Below are positions 25,749-33,547 of a DNA stretch of 64,000 nucleotides, piece by piece. Numbering within the stretch: position 1 is the stretch's first letter; each line of letters begins with the position of its first letter. Location of the stretch: NCBI RefSeq assembly GCF_010548465.1, contig NZ_JAAGMD010000725.1, positions 26,617-90,616 on the forward strand, written 5' to 3'. The notes below the pieces were generated by a model, which had not been told where the DNA came from, made no database searches, and saw nothing but the letters and a program-made list of their open reading frames with translations. A program made the position numbers and the translations under genes. This stretch comes from Streptomyces sp. SID14436. GTDB lineage: Bacteria > Actinomycetota > Actinomycetes > Streptomycetales > Streptomycetaceae.

Positions 25749-26987
25749 TCATCGGCGTTTGGCGGTGATCGGCAAGGACACTATTCCGTTGATCCAGTTG
25801 GACAATAAGTGCACCGGATCGCCAGCGGGTTCGACCCGATCGAGCCGACTGGTCAGCTCCTCGAACAGCATCACCAGCGCCATGCGGGCCAAGGGTGCGC
25901 CAATGCAGTAGTGCGGACCACCGCCGAACCCAATGTGATGGTTGGGCGCACGGTCCACGTCGAAGACGTACGGCTGGGTGAACACCGTCTCGTCTCGGTT
26001 GGCCGAGGCCACCCACGCGACCACCCAGCTGCCCGCAGCGACAGGAGTGTCACCAATTCGGGTGTCGCTCACTACCTTCCGGGCCAGGTGGTGGGTGGGT
26101 GAGCTCCACCGGACCCCTTCCTCAACTACCGCCGGTACCAGTGAGGGATCGACCGCGGCCCGATCCCATATTCGTGGACGGTCCATGAGCGCCATCAGGG
26201 TGTGGGCGGCAACGTGCGGGGTCGTCGAATGGGCGCCGAGCACGAAGCTGTAGCAGTTCAACGCGATCGTGGTGTCATCGGCTGGCCGGTCGCCGTCACG
26301 CCAGTCGATGAGCAGCGACACCAGGTCCGTGCCGGGGCGCCGGCGGCGTGCACGGATGACGTCGGTGAAACGGTCGAACAGCTCGTGGTGGGCCATCGCC
26401 AGCGTCTCGGCCACGGTCGCCCCCGTGGCGTAGGCCGGGTCCTCGGGCGCAAGGCTGGTGTTGATCCACAGCGAGATGTCAGCCCACATCTCGGATGGGA
26501 GTCCAAGCAACTCGCCCGAGGCAATCATGGGAAGCAGGGCGACTGCACGCGCGAAGTCAGCCTCACTGCTGTCGGGCAGCGAGTCGACCAAGTCACGGAT
26601 GCGACCACGGATCGTCCCGGACTTGGCGCGGACGACGGTGTGGCTAAACGTCTTCATTGAGCGGGTGCGCAAGCCGGTGTGGCGCGGAGGGTCCATCAGG
26701 GAGATGGTCCGTCCGCCGGCGGGGTCGGGATGGTCGACGGAGGCGATGATTGAACCCGCCTCGGAGGAGAACGTTTGGTGGTCCTTAAGTACGCGCTCGC
26801 AGTCCGCGTACCGGGTGACGCACCAGAAGCCCGTACCGCCCTGGCGTGGCTGGTGCCACCACACGGGTGCGTGAGTCCGCAGGTGCCGCCACACTCGGTG
26901 CTGGTCGCCGGAGCGGAACGCCTCAGGACCAACCAGGTCCACACTGGAAAGATCGACAGGCTCGTCGCTGGGTCCGCTGATCAGCAC
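25749..26987 (-). CDS. Cytochrome P450, second of three
   Basis: A 412-residue P450 starting at GTG 26987, just after the A-PCP stop, with AGGAG upstream. The haem-binding loop is FGGGPHYCIGAPLAR, the ExxR is EGVR. In the I helix GAHSTTPHV shows the expected acid replaced by Ser. The overall layout parallels the neighbouring P450 (HL/RW/NHL blocks and the common NWINGIVSLP near the C-terminus), so the two are probably a duplicated pair acting on related positions of a carrier-bound substrate. Confidence 0.88.
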   Translation of the reverse strand: MLISGPSDEPVDLSSVDLVGPEAFRSGDQHRVWRHLRTHAPVWWHQPRQGGTGFWCVTRYADCERVLKDHQTFSSEAGSIIASVDHPDPAGGRTISLMDPPRHTGLRTRSMKTFSHTVVRAKSGTIRGRIRDLVDSLPDSSEADFARAVALLPMIASGELLGLPSEMWADISLWINTSLAPEDPAYATGATVAETLAMAHHELFDRFTDVIRARRRRPGTDLVSLLIDWRDGDRPADDTTIALNCYSFVLGAHSTTPHVAAHTLMALMDRPRIWDRAAVDPSLVPAVVEEGVRWSSPTHHLARKVVSDTRIGDTPVAAGSWVVAWVASANRDETVFTQPYVFDVDRAPNHHIGFGGGPHYCIGAPLARMALVMLFEELTSRLDRVEPAGDPVHLLSNWINGIVSLPITAKRR

Positions 26988-26991
26988 GGCG

Positions 26992-28767
26992 TCAGCTCCT
27001 CACGACGATTCCGCGCCCGGCCACCGCGGCCAGTGCTGAAACAGTGCGGGCCTGGAAGAACTGGGCGGCAGTGAGGGCGATGCCCGAGCGGCTGAGTCGC
27101 TCGAGGAGTTGCACGCTGCGCAGTGAGTCGCCGCCGAGTTCGAAGAACCCGTCTTCGATACCGACCTCGTCGAGATCGAGTGCCTCCGCCCAGGCGGAGG
27201 CGATGACACGCTCCAGTTCAGTGCGCGGTGCAACGAAAGAGGGCAGCCCTTGCATGGCTGCTCGGCTCGTCCACGGGTCGGGCAGGCGTGCCGTGTCGGT
27301 CTTCCCGTTGGGGTCGAGTGGGAACGCGTCCATGACGACGAACGTGGCGGGAATCGCGTAAGCGGGCATCCGGTCGGCCAGCCAAGTCCGCAGCGCAGGT
27401 ACTTGAAGTCCGCGTTCGGAGGCCGAGAGCAGGTATGCCGCCAGACGTTTGTCGTTGTCGACCGTCGGCCTCGCAGTGACTACGGCGTTGTCCACATCGG
27501 AGTGTGCGCGCAGCACGGCCTCGATCTCTTCCGGCTCGACTCGAAAGCCGCGCACCTTCACCTGCCGGTCCACCCGCCCGTGGAATTCGACGTTGCCGTC
27601 CGAGTTGACGCTGCCCCGGTCGCCGGTGCGATACATGCGGGCCCCGGGTTCCGCGGAGAACGGATCGGGCAGGTACCGCTGCGCGGACAGCGCGGGTCGC
27701 TGGTGGTAGCTGCGTGCCACCCCAGCACCGCCGAGGTAGATCTCCCCAACCGATCCGTCGGGTACCGGGCGCAGGTCGGTATCCAATATGTAGACCCGTC
27801 CGCCTCGCAGCGCCTGCCCCAGTGGAGCCCGGGTCAGCGGCGTGGCTAGCACCGGGTACAGGGTGGCGAACACGGTGCTCTCGGTGGGCCCGTAGGCCGC
27901 GTACAGTCTGCGCGGTCCGGACTCGGCCGCGGTACGCAGGTGCGCAGGTGCGAGGACGTCTCCGCCGGTGATGAGGCAGTCGACGGATTTGAGTACGTCG
28001 ACGTTGTGGGCGACTATGAGGTGGAACAGGCCGGTAGTCAGGAAGAGCCAGTCAGGCTGCCATTGCCGGAGCTGGGCGCCGATCTCATCGACGGACAGCC
28101 GTTGGCCGCTCAACAGTGCGACCTGGCCGCCCGCGCACAGTGCGGCCCAGATTTCGAAGACCGAGGCGTCGAAGGCGGTTGGGGCGAACTGGGCAACGAC
28201 ATCGCCTGGCGCGACTGCCAACTGTGGATCATCAAGCAGATCGAGAACACTACGGTGCTCGATCACCACGCCCTTGGGCGTGCCGGTGGTCCCGGAGGTG
28301 TAGATGACGTAGGCGGCGTTGCTGCCGCCCGACGCGTCTTCCAGTGCGGGTGAGGGCTCCTCGGTCCGGTCAGCCGGGTCGAGAACCAGGGCCTCACGGC
28401 CCTCGAAAGCAGCCTTGTCGTCGGCCGTGGTGATCACCAGTGCGGACTGGGAGTCTTCAAGAATGAACTGTTGGCGTTCAAGCGGGTAGTCCGGGTCCAC
28501 GGGGACGTACGCCGCGCCGGCCTTGAGCACCCCGAGCAGCGCGACGATGAGATCCGGCGTCCTGGGTAGTGCGACTGCCACGCGGGTCTCTATGCCGACG
28601 CCACGGGCTCGGAGCCGGTGCGCAAGGTGGGTGGCCCGGGCGTCGAGTTCGGCATAGGAGACGGCCTCGTCTGCATCGGCCACGGCCGGTGCGTCAGGCG
28701 TAAGCGCGGCGCGGGCGGCGACCCGCGCATGGATGGTATCGGTGTCCGAGGCTGTCCGCGACGCCAC
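26992..28767 (-). CDS. NRPS initiation-type protein A-PCP
   Basis: A 591-residue adenylation-thiolation didomain, the first gene of operon 1 (GTG 28767, GGGAG upstream). The A domain (about 20-505) has YTSGTTGTPKG, FDASVFEIW, AYGPTES, YRTGD and PNGKTD. Reading the specificity positions by eye against GrsA gives roughly D-A-F-F-I-G-A-V-F-K, which resembles Val/Ile/Leu pockets. The PCP (about 520-585) has FFELGGDSL with the phosphopantetheine Ser. There is no condensation domain, so the protein charges one amino acid and presents it. Stand-alone A-PCP proteins next to P450s often supply a beta-hydroxylated or otherwise oxidised residue, which a type II thioesterase may release. Confidence 0.9.
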   Translation of the reverse strand: MASRTASDTDTIHARVAARAALTPDAPAVADADEAVSYAELDARATHLAHRLRARGVGIETRVAVALPRTPDLIVALLGVLKAGAAYVPVDPDYPLERQQFILEDSQSALVITTADDKAAFEGREALVLDPADRTEEPSPALEDASGGSNAAYVIYTSGTTGTPKGVVIEHRSVLDLLDDPQLAVAPGDVVAQFAPTAFDASVFEIWAALCAGGQVALLSGQRLSVDEIGAQLRQWQPDWLFLTTGLFHLIVAHNVDVLKSVDCLITGGDVLAPAHLRTAAESGPRRLYAAYGPTESTVFATLYPVLATPLTRAPLGQALRGGRVYILDTDLRPVPDGSVGEIYLGGAGVARSYHQRPALSAQRYLPDPFSAEPGARMYRTGDRGSVNSDGNVEFHGRVDRQVKVRGFRVEPEEIEAVLRAHSDVDNAVVTARPTVDNDKRLAAYLLSASERGLQVPALRTWLADRMPAYAIPATFVVMDAFPLDPNGKTDTARLPDPWTSRAAMQGLPSFVAPRTELERVIASAWAEALDLDEVGIEDGFFELGGDSLRSVQLLERLSRSGIALTAAQFFQARTVSALAAVAGRGIVVRS

Positions 28768-28951
28768 TGGCTCCCACCCCTTCCGGTCGTCGGACTAGAG
28801 CGCGACCCCACGGTAGGTGCCGCCCGCAGGCCGCTTCATCAACGTGGGAGCCAGGTGGGCATAGACGAATTGTTGATGACAGCGGCCACAAGGCGGTGGA
28901 AATGATGACTGAGCAGACGGCCACCTGGGTCTGCCGACGGGGAGGGTAGTC
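28768..28951. promoter_or_regulatory. Divergent promoter region (operon 1 / hydroxyacid dehydrogenase)
   Basis: This 184-base gap separates two gene starts facing away from each other. It must hold promoters in both directions. I see no convincing operator or hairpin. Confidence 0.45.
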
Positions 28952-29881
28952 GTGAGCGAGCGATTGCGTGTACTGGGCAGACTGCCCGATCACGCCGCGG
29001 AGCGGATCACCAAGGCGTGGCCCGAGGCGTTTGTGTCCCGCAGCGGGCCGCTGCGGGACGGGGACGCCGTACTGGCGTGGGACTACGCCCCGGAGCCTTT
29101 GCTGGATCTGCTGGCCGGCGTTGCGCGAGTGCGTTGGGTGCACACACGGGCGACTGGTGTCGATCCACGCGTGCTTGCTGAGGTCCAACGGTGTGGTGCC
29201 GTGTTCACGTGTGGCCGGGGTGGTCACGGGCAGGCAGTGGCCGAGCATGTCGTCGCGCTGGTGCTCGCCCATCTCCGGCGCATACCGGAGCTGATCGGCC
29301 GGCAGACCCGGCGTGAGTGGGACGATTCGTTCGGGGTGGACACGCTGCACGGCCGTCTTGTGGGTGTCCTGGGCGCCGGTGACCTCGGTGGCACGACGGC
29401 CGTACTGATGGAGGCGTTTGGCGCGCAGTTGCGCATACTGCGGCGCAGCGGAGTCCGCGCGGATCGGATGTACGGCCCTGAGGAGCTCGACCAGTTCCTC
29501 TCCGGGCTGGAAGTGCTCGTGGTCGCACTGCCGTTGACGCGTGAGACGGCGGGCATGCTCTCGGCGGACCGGCTGGCTCGTGTGGCCAGCGGGTGTCTGC
29601 TGGTCAACGTCGGGCGTGGGGCCGTGGTCGACCAGGACGCGATGATTTCGGCGCTGCGTTCCGGGCAACTCGGCGGAGCGGCGCTGGACGTGTTCGTTGA
29701 GGAACCCTTACCGACGTCGTCGCCGCTCTGGTCGCTGCCCGGCGTGATCGTCTCGCCGCATTGTGCCGATGCCACTCCTACCGCTGATGCAAGAATGCTG
29801 GATGTGTACCTGGCACAGCTCGCCAGGTTCCGGACGGGTTTGCCGCTGTCGAATGTCGTCAGTCCTGAACTCGGCTACTGA
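28952..29881 (+). CDS. D-isomer 2-hydroxyacid dehydrogenase family protein
   Basis: A 309-residue NAD(P)-dependent oxidoreductase starting at GTG 28952 after a GGGGAGG ribosome binding site. It has the Rossmann glycine motif GVLGAGDLGG, then NVGRGAVVD with the catalytic Arg, FVEEPLP with the catalytic Glu and SPHCAD with the catalytic His. The substrate-binding N-terminal domain is normal. It reduces a 2-keto acid or oxidises a 2-hydroxy acid. One leucine is encoded by TTA (29708-29710), which links its expression to the bldA tRNA in Streptomyces. The gene ends directly against the convergent thioesterase gene: the TGA at 29879-29881 is followed immediately by that gene's stop. Confidence 0.85.
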   Translation: MSERLRVLGRLPDHAAERITKAWPEAFVSRSGPLRDGDAVLAWDYAPEPLLDLLAGVARVRWVHTRATGVDPRVLAEVQRCGAVFTCGRGGHGQAVAEHVVALVLAHLRRIPELIGRQTRREWDDSFGVDTLHGRLVGVLGAGDLGGTTAVLMEAFGAQLRILRRSGVRADRMYGPEELDQFLSGLEVLVVALPLTRETAGMLSADRLARVASGCLLVNVGRGAVVDQDAMISALRSGQLGGAALDVFVEEPLPTSSPLWSLPGVIVSPHCADATPTADARMLDVYLAQLARFRTGLPLSNVVSPELGY

Positions 29882-30619
29882 TCATCGAGCGGCTGGTGCC
29901 TCAAGTCCCGCCAAGATGGTGTCGCGCAGCGGGTCGGGGCAGTCCAGGAACGCGAAGTGCTCACCGGGGATCCGGACGTGCTCGGCATCGGCGCACTCCT
30001 GCCAGTGCGGGTGCACGAGGTCCGGTTGGACGACGTCATCCTCGCTCCAGGAGATGACCGTTACCGGGCACGGCACCCGGGTCGCCGCGTCGTACAGCCA
30101 CGGCCGATGCGCTTCCAGGTCGGCGCGTAGTACGTCAGCCGCGATCTCCACAAAGTCGTCGCGTACTGAGATACCCGCTTTTTCATACATGTCCGCGACC
30201 TCGCTGGCCAGGTCCGTCGTGGCCAGGTCCACGAAGTTCAGCGGCCCGTAGAGGCTGCGGTGCGGTGCGCCCCACGAGGAAGCGAACAGCTGCTGTGGCA
30301 ACATCACTCCGCGCTCGGCCAGAGCCACCAGTGTCGAGAGCGCGAATGGCACCCCTCCGCAGTGACCGAAGAATGCGTATGGGCGATCGACGTGGTCCTT
30401 GAGGAACTCGGCCAGGTCCGCCGCGAACGCCTGGTGGCTACGGTGCGCGGGTTCGTAGAGCCGGTTCTCCCGGCCCGGCGGCTGCACCGGGCACACGGCG
30501 GCGTCACCGATGGTGGCGGGCCACGCCCGGTAGGTTCCGGCGCCGCCTCCGGCGTACGGGAAAGCGAACAGCAGGGTCCGGGCGTCCTCGGGCGGACGTC
30601 GTAGAAGCCAACTTCCCAT
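29882..30619 (-). CDS. Type II thioesterase with Cys nucleophile
   Basis: A 245-residue alpha/beta-hydrolase of the type II thioesterase class (FPYAGGGAGTYRAW, QPPGRENRL). The nucleophile elbow reads FFGHCGG, so the usual Ser of GHSxG is Cys. The His is in GEHFAFLD and the Asp probably in SWSEDD. Type II thioesterases clear mis-charged carriers or release intermediates. Cys nucleophiles are rarer and, in the type I enzymes of obafluorin and sulfazecin, go with strained-ring release. It is the last gene of operon 2 and follows the Ser-type thioesterase gene after 21 bases. Confidence 0.87.
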   Translation of the reverse strand: MGSWLLRRPPEDARTLLFAFPYAGGGAGTYRAWPATIGDAAVCPVQPPGRENRLYEPAHRSHQAFAADLAEFLKDHVDRPYAFFGHCGGVPFALSTLVALAERGVMLPQQLFASSWGAPHRSLYGPLNFVDLATTDLASEVADMYEKAGISVRDDFVEIAADVLRADLEAHRPWLYDAATRVPCPVTVISWSEDDVVQPDLVHPHWQECADAEHVRIPGEHFAFLDCPDPLRDTILAGLEAPAAR

Positions 30620-30640
30620 GGTCAGGGTCCTCCTTCCGTC

Positions 30641-31414
30641 TCAGCCGACCAGGTCCGATACGACATGCTCCACGATCGCGTCCCGCTCAGAGTTGACGAA
30701 GAAATGGTCTCCGCGCAGCATCCGCTTGGTGAACGTGTCAGTGGTGAATTCGCTCCACGCCTCGATGTCGGCCTCGGTCAGAGTGGTGTCGTCGACGCCG
30801 CCGAAGGCGCTGATCGGGCATTCCAGTCGGGACTGGGACGTGAGGCGGTAGGTCTCGGCAACCTTGAAGTCCGCCAGCATCGCTGGCATCACCAGATCGA
30901 TGAGTCCGTCTTCGGCCAGCACCTCGGGTGGGATGCCGCCTAGGCTGACCACGCGGGCCAGGAACTCCCGGGTCTCAAGCGCATGCAACGGATCCGGGTC
31001 TGGTGAGGACGGCGCGCGTCGCCCCGAGGCGAACAGCCTGCATGGTGGCGGCAGCGCGCGTGCCCTCATCTGCTGAGCCAGTTCGAAGCAGACCACCGCG
31101 CCCATGCTGTGGCCGAACAGCGCGTAGGGCTCACCCGTGCGCACCAACGGGGTGATCGCGTCGGCGAGTGCGGAAGCCAGTGGGCCGGCATGTTCGTAGG
31201 GAGGCTCGTCGATGCGGGACTCCCGGCCTGGTGGTCGCACCGCGTGCACCGCGACGCGTCCCTCGGCATGCCGTGCCCATTCACGGTACACCGAGGCACC
31301 GCCGCCTGCGTAGGGCACGCAGAACAGCCGTGGTAGCCGCGCGGCTTGAGCGGTCACGGGCACGAGCCATGGGGTTCGCAGTACGTCTGGTGCGTGAGGC
31401 CTTGAGGTGGTCAC
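30641..31414 (-). CDS. Type II thioesterase with Ser nucleophile
   Basis: A 257-residue type II thioesterase. It has FCVPYAGGGASVYREW, RPPGRESR, the elbow ALFGHSMGA with Ser, and GDHFF with the catalytic His. Its ATG overlaps the stop of the capreomycidine synthase-like gene (31411-31414). This is the standard editing type. Its presence with two Cys-type relatives suggests the duties are divided: housekeeping release by this one, product-specific hydrolysis or cyclisation by the others. The similarity among the three points to duplication within the cluster. Confidence 0.9.
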   Translation of the reverse strand: MTTSRPHAPDVLRTPWLVPVTAQAARLPRLFCVPYAGGGASVYREWARHAEGRVAVHAVRPPGRESRIDEPPYEHAGPLASALADAITPLVRTGEPYALFGHSMGAVVCFELAQQMRARALPPPCRLFASGRRAPSSPDPDPLHALETREFLARVVSLGGIPPEVLAEDGLIDLVMPAMLADFKVAETYRLTSQSRLECPISAFGGVDDTTLTEADIEAWSEFTTDTFTKRMLRGDHFFVNSERDAIVEHVVSDLVG

Positions 31415-32526
31415 GGGTTTTCCGTCCTGAGTGCTCGGTCGAGTCGGGACAGCCCTTCGGTGAAGTCGTCGCCGGGGCCGCCGAAGCCGAGCCGGACGTG
31501 GTCAGGGTGTCCGAAGCACTCACCGGGCACGAGCAGGACGTCTTCCTGGTCCAACAGACGCTGGCAGAAGGCGGTGACGTCCGGTACAGGCAAGGTCGGG
31601 AAGGTGGTGACACCGCCTGCTGCAGGCAGTCCATCGATCTGCCCGTCCCAGGTCCTGATCCAGTCGGCAAGAGTGGCTCGGTTGTGCCTGGCCTGAGTCA
31701 GTCGTTCTGTGAGCAGCCGGTCGGCGTCGGTGATGACGGCGGTGGCAAGCCGTTCAACCATCGGCGACAGCGCGAGCGTCATACGGTCGCGCATCGGCAG
31801 CAGGGATTCCAGGATGGTGGGTGCCGCCTGGCACCAGCCGAACCTCAGGCCCGGCAGGCCGTACGCCTTCGAGAGCGTGCCGAAAGACACGCACTTGTCA
31901 TAGAGGGCAGCTGGGTCCGGCAATCGGCCGGCGGGGTCGTAGACGAGATCGGCGAACGCCCCGTCCCACAGCAGGAAGGCGTCGTGTTCGGCGCAGAGTT
32001 CGACGAGCTCGGTCTGCTGCGCTCGGCTCAGCGTGACGCCGGTCGGGTTGTGCGGGAAGTTCACGATGACCATGCGGGTGGTGCTGCTGAGCAGGCCGCG
32101 CAGGGTGTCCAGGTCGGGCCGGAAGTGCTCGTCCGGCTCCAGGCGCCAGCGCACGAGCTTGCAGCCGACCGCGTCGGCCACGGAGTCCAGTGCGTGGTAG
32201 GCAGGGTCGGTGACGACCACCTCGTCGCCCGCGTTGAGCAGGCCTGCGGTGACGAGAAAAATGGCTTCGGAGGATCCGTGGGTCACCATCACGCGATCCG
32301 GGTCACCGTCGCCCCATCGCCTGGCCACCGCGGCACGGGTGGGCGCCGCCCCGAAGGAAGGGTTGTCGTCGAAGACGAGGTCGTCGAAGAACTTCGGGGA
32401 CAGTCCGAGCAGTTCGTCCAGCTCGTGGTAGGTCCAACTGTTGACGCCACTGCATCCAAGGTCGTAGCGCGCGGTGAAGTAGGAGTGGCGTAGCCAGTCC
32501 TCCAATCGCGCGGGGGCGAACCTCAT
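31411..32526 (-). CDS. vioD-like: VioD/capreomycidine synthase-like PLP enzyme
   Basis: A 371-residue fold-type I PLP enzyme. The PLP Lys is Lys220 in FGTLSKAYGLPGLR. NFPHNPTG (about 156-163) and LLWDGAF (Asp188) are cofactor contacts. The N-terminus LEDWLRHSYF and THGSSEAIF resemble, from memory, capreomycidine synthase of viomycin biosynthesis, which cyclises 3-hydroxyarginine to capreomycidine. The start is ATG 32526, overlapping the ferredoxin stop; the frame stays open upstream but lies over the ferredoxin. A VioC-like arginine hydroxylase lies in the same operon, so the two could form the complete capreomycidine route. It could instead be a simple aminotransferase. Confidence 0.75.
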   Translation of the reverse strand: MRFAPARLEDWLRHSYFTARYDLGCSGVNSWTYHELDELLGLSPKFFDDLVFDDNPSFGAAPTRAAVARRWGDGDPDRVMVTHGSSEAIFLVTAGLLNAGDEVVVTDPAYHALDSVADAVGCKLVRWRLEPDEHFRPDLDTLRGLLSSTTRMVIVNFPHNPTGVTLSRAQQTELVELCAEHDAFLLWDGAFADLVYDPAGRLPDPAALYDKCVSFGTLSKAYGLPGLRFGWCQAAPTILESLLPMRDRMTLALSPMVERLATAVITDADRLLTERLTQARHNRATLADWIRTWDGQIDGLPAAGGVTTFPTLPVPDVTAFCQRLLDQEDVLLVPGECFGHPDHVRLGFGGPGDDFTEGLSRLDRALRTENP

Positions 32527-32756
32527 CGGTCGCTTCCGTCCGTGGCCACTGCGCTCTCGGCGGCTGAGAGTACGGTGATGGCTGCCGTGGGGCACATGTC
32601 GATGGCAGTGTGCACGTCCGTTTCCTCCGATACGGTTTCTGACACCGGCTGCGAGCGGTCCTCGTCGTCGAACTGGAACAGGTTGGGGGCGATGGCCATG
32701 CAGGTGCCGGAGCCGACGCATCGCTCCGTGTCAACAATGATGGTCACTGTGCTCAC
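32523..32756 (-). CDS. Small [3Fe-4S] ferredoxin
   Basis: A 77-residue ferredoxin starting at GTG 32756, overlapping the stop of the thioesterase gene (GTGA). Ligands are Cys in CVGSGTC (C-x5-C) and CP in DMCPTAAI, the pattern of single-cluster actinomycete P450 ferredoxins in which the second cluster cysteine is replaced. It sits one gene away from the third P450 and probably carries electrons to all three P450s. No ferredoxin reductase is encoded in the window, so a housekeeping one would be used. Confidence 0.9.
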   Translation of the reverse strand: MSTVTIIVDTERCVGSGTCMAIAPNLFQFDDEDRSQPVSETVSEETDVHTAIDMCPTAAITVLSAAESAVATDGSDR

Positions 32757-33547
32757 GGTGTTCTCCTGTCCGTTGTGGATGTGCCGGCGAGATGGTCGTC
32801 TCGGGACAAGTCCGGCTCGGTGACCGTCCAGTCCAACAGACGCACGAGTTCGGCAGGCGCGTGCAGGAATTGGTAGTGCCCACCTGGAAGCGTGTGGAAC
32901 GTGGTCTGTCCACAGCGGTCCCAGCCGGTCATCATTGCCGGGGTGATGGAGGGGTCCTCCGACCAGCCGATGGCTGCGATGCGGCACGGCAGTCGCGGTG
33001 GCTGGTCCAGGTGGTAGACGGCATTGGCGGCCATGTCGGTGCGCATGAGTTCCAGCGTCAGGTCGATCATGTCCGGCGGTGGTTCGCTGCCCATGCTGCG
33101 GCCCAGTGCGCGCAATTCTTCGGCCAGTTGCGCATCGCTCATGCCGAAAAATGTTCCGAATGGGCCGTCGTGCGGTGCTACTTGGGATGAAATGAAGACG
33201 ATCTCGGGCACTGGGCCACCTCGAGCGGCGAGCTGCGCTGCCGTCTCGTATGCCGCGAGAGCGGATCCGCAGTGTCCGAAGAAGCCGAACGGGCGGTCCA
33301 AGTACTCGGCGATGCCTTCGATCAGGTCGGCCGCAAGCGCCGGGTAGGTGTCGTGTGGCTTCTCACGCATCCGGTTCTCCCTGCCCGGGAGCTGGACGGC
33401 GCAGACTTCGGTGTCGCCGATGTGGCGTGGCCAGTTGCGGTACATGCTGGCGCCGCCGCCTGAGTAGGGCAGGCAGAAGATCCTGCGTGCGGATTCGGGG
33501 TCCGGGGGGCGCAGCAGCCAGCGTGAGCGGCGCGGTCTATCCGACAC
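32753..33547 (-). CDS. Type II thioesterase with Cys nucleophile (second copy)
   Basis: A 264-residue type II thioesterase. I place its start at GTG 33547, overlapping the P450 stop by 11 bases; an upstream ATG would lie deep in the P450 gene. FCLPYSGGGASMYRNW and QLPGRENRM are typical. The nucleophile elbow is FFGHCGSA, again Cys instead of Ser, and the His is in GGHYQFL. It shares the Cys with the terminal gene of the operon. With the ferredoxin and P450 either side, it may release or cyclise an oxidised carrier-bound intermediate. Confidence 0.87.
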   Translation of the reverse strand: MSDRPRRSRWLLRPPDPESARRIFCLPYSGGGASMYRNWPRHIGDTEVCAVQLPGRENRMREKPHDTYPALAADLIEGIAEYLDRPFGFFGHCGSALAAYETAAQLAARGGPVPEIVFISSQVAPHDGPFGTFFGMSDAQLAEELRALGRSMGSEPPPDMIDLTLELMRTDMAANAVYHLDQPPRLPCRIAAIGWSEDPSITPAMMTGWDRCGQTTFHTLPGGHYQFLHAPAELVRLLDWTVTEPDLSRDDHLAGTSTTDRRTP

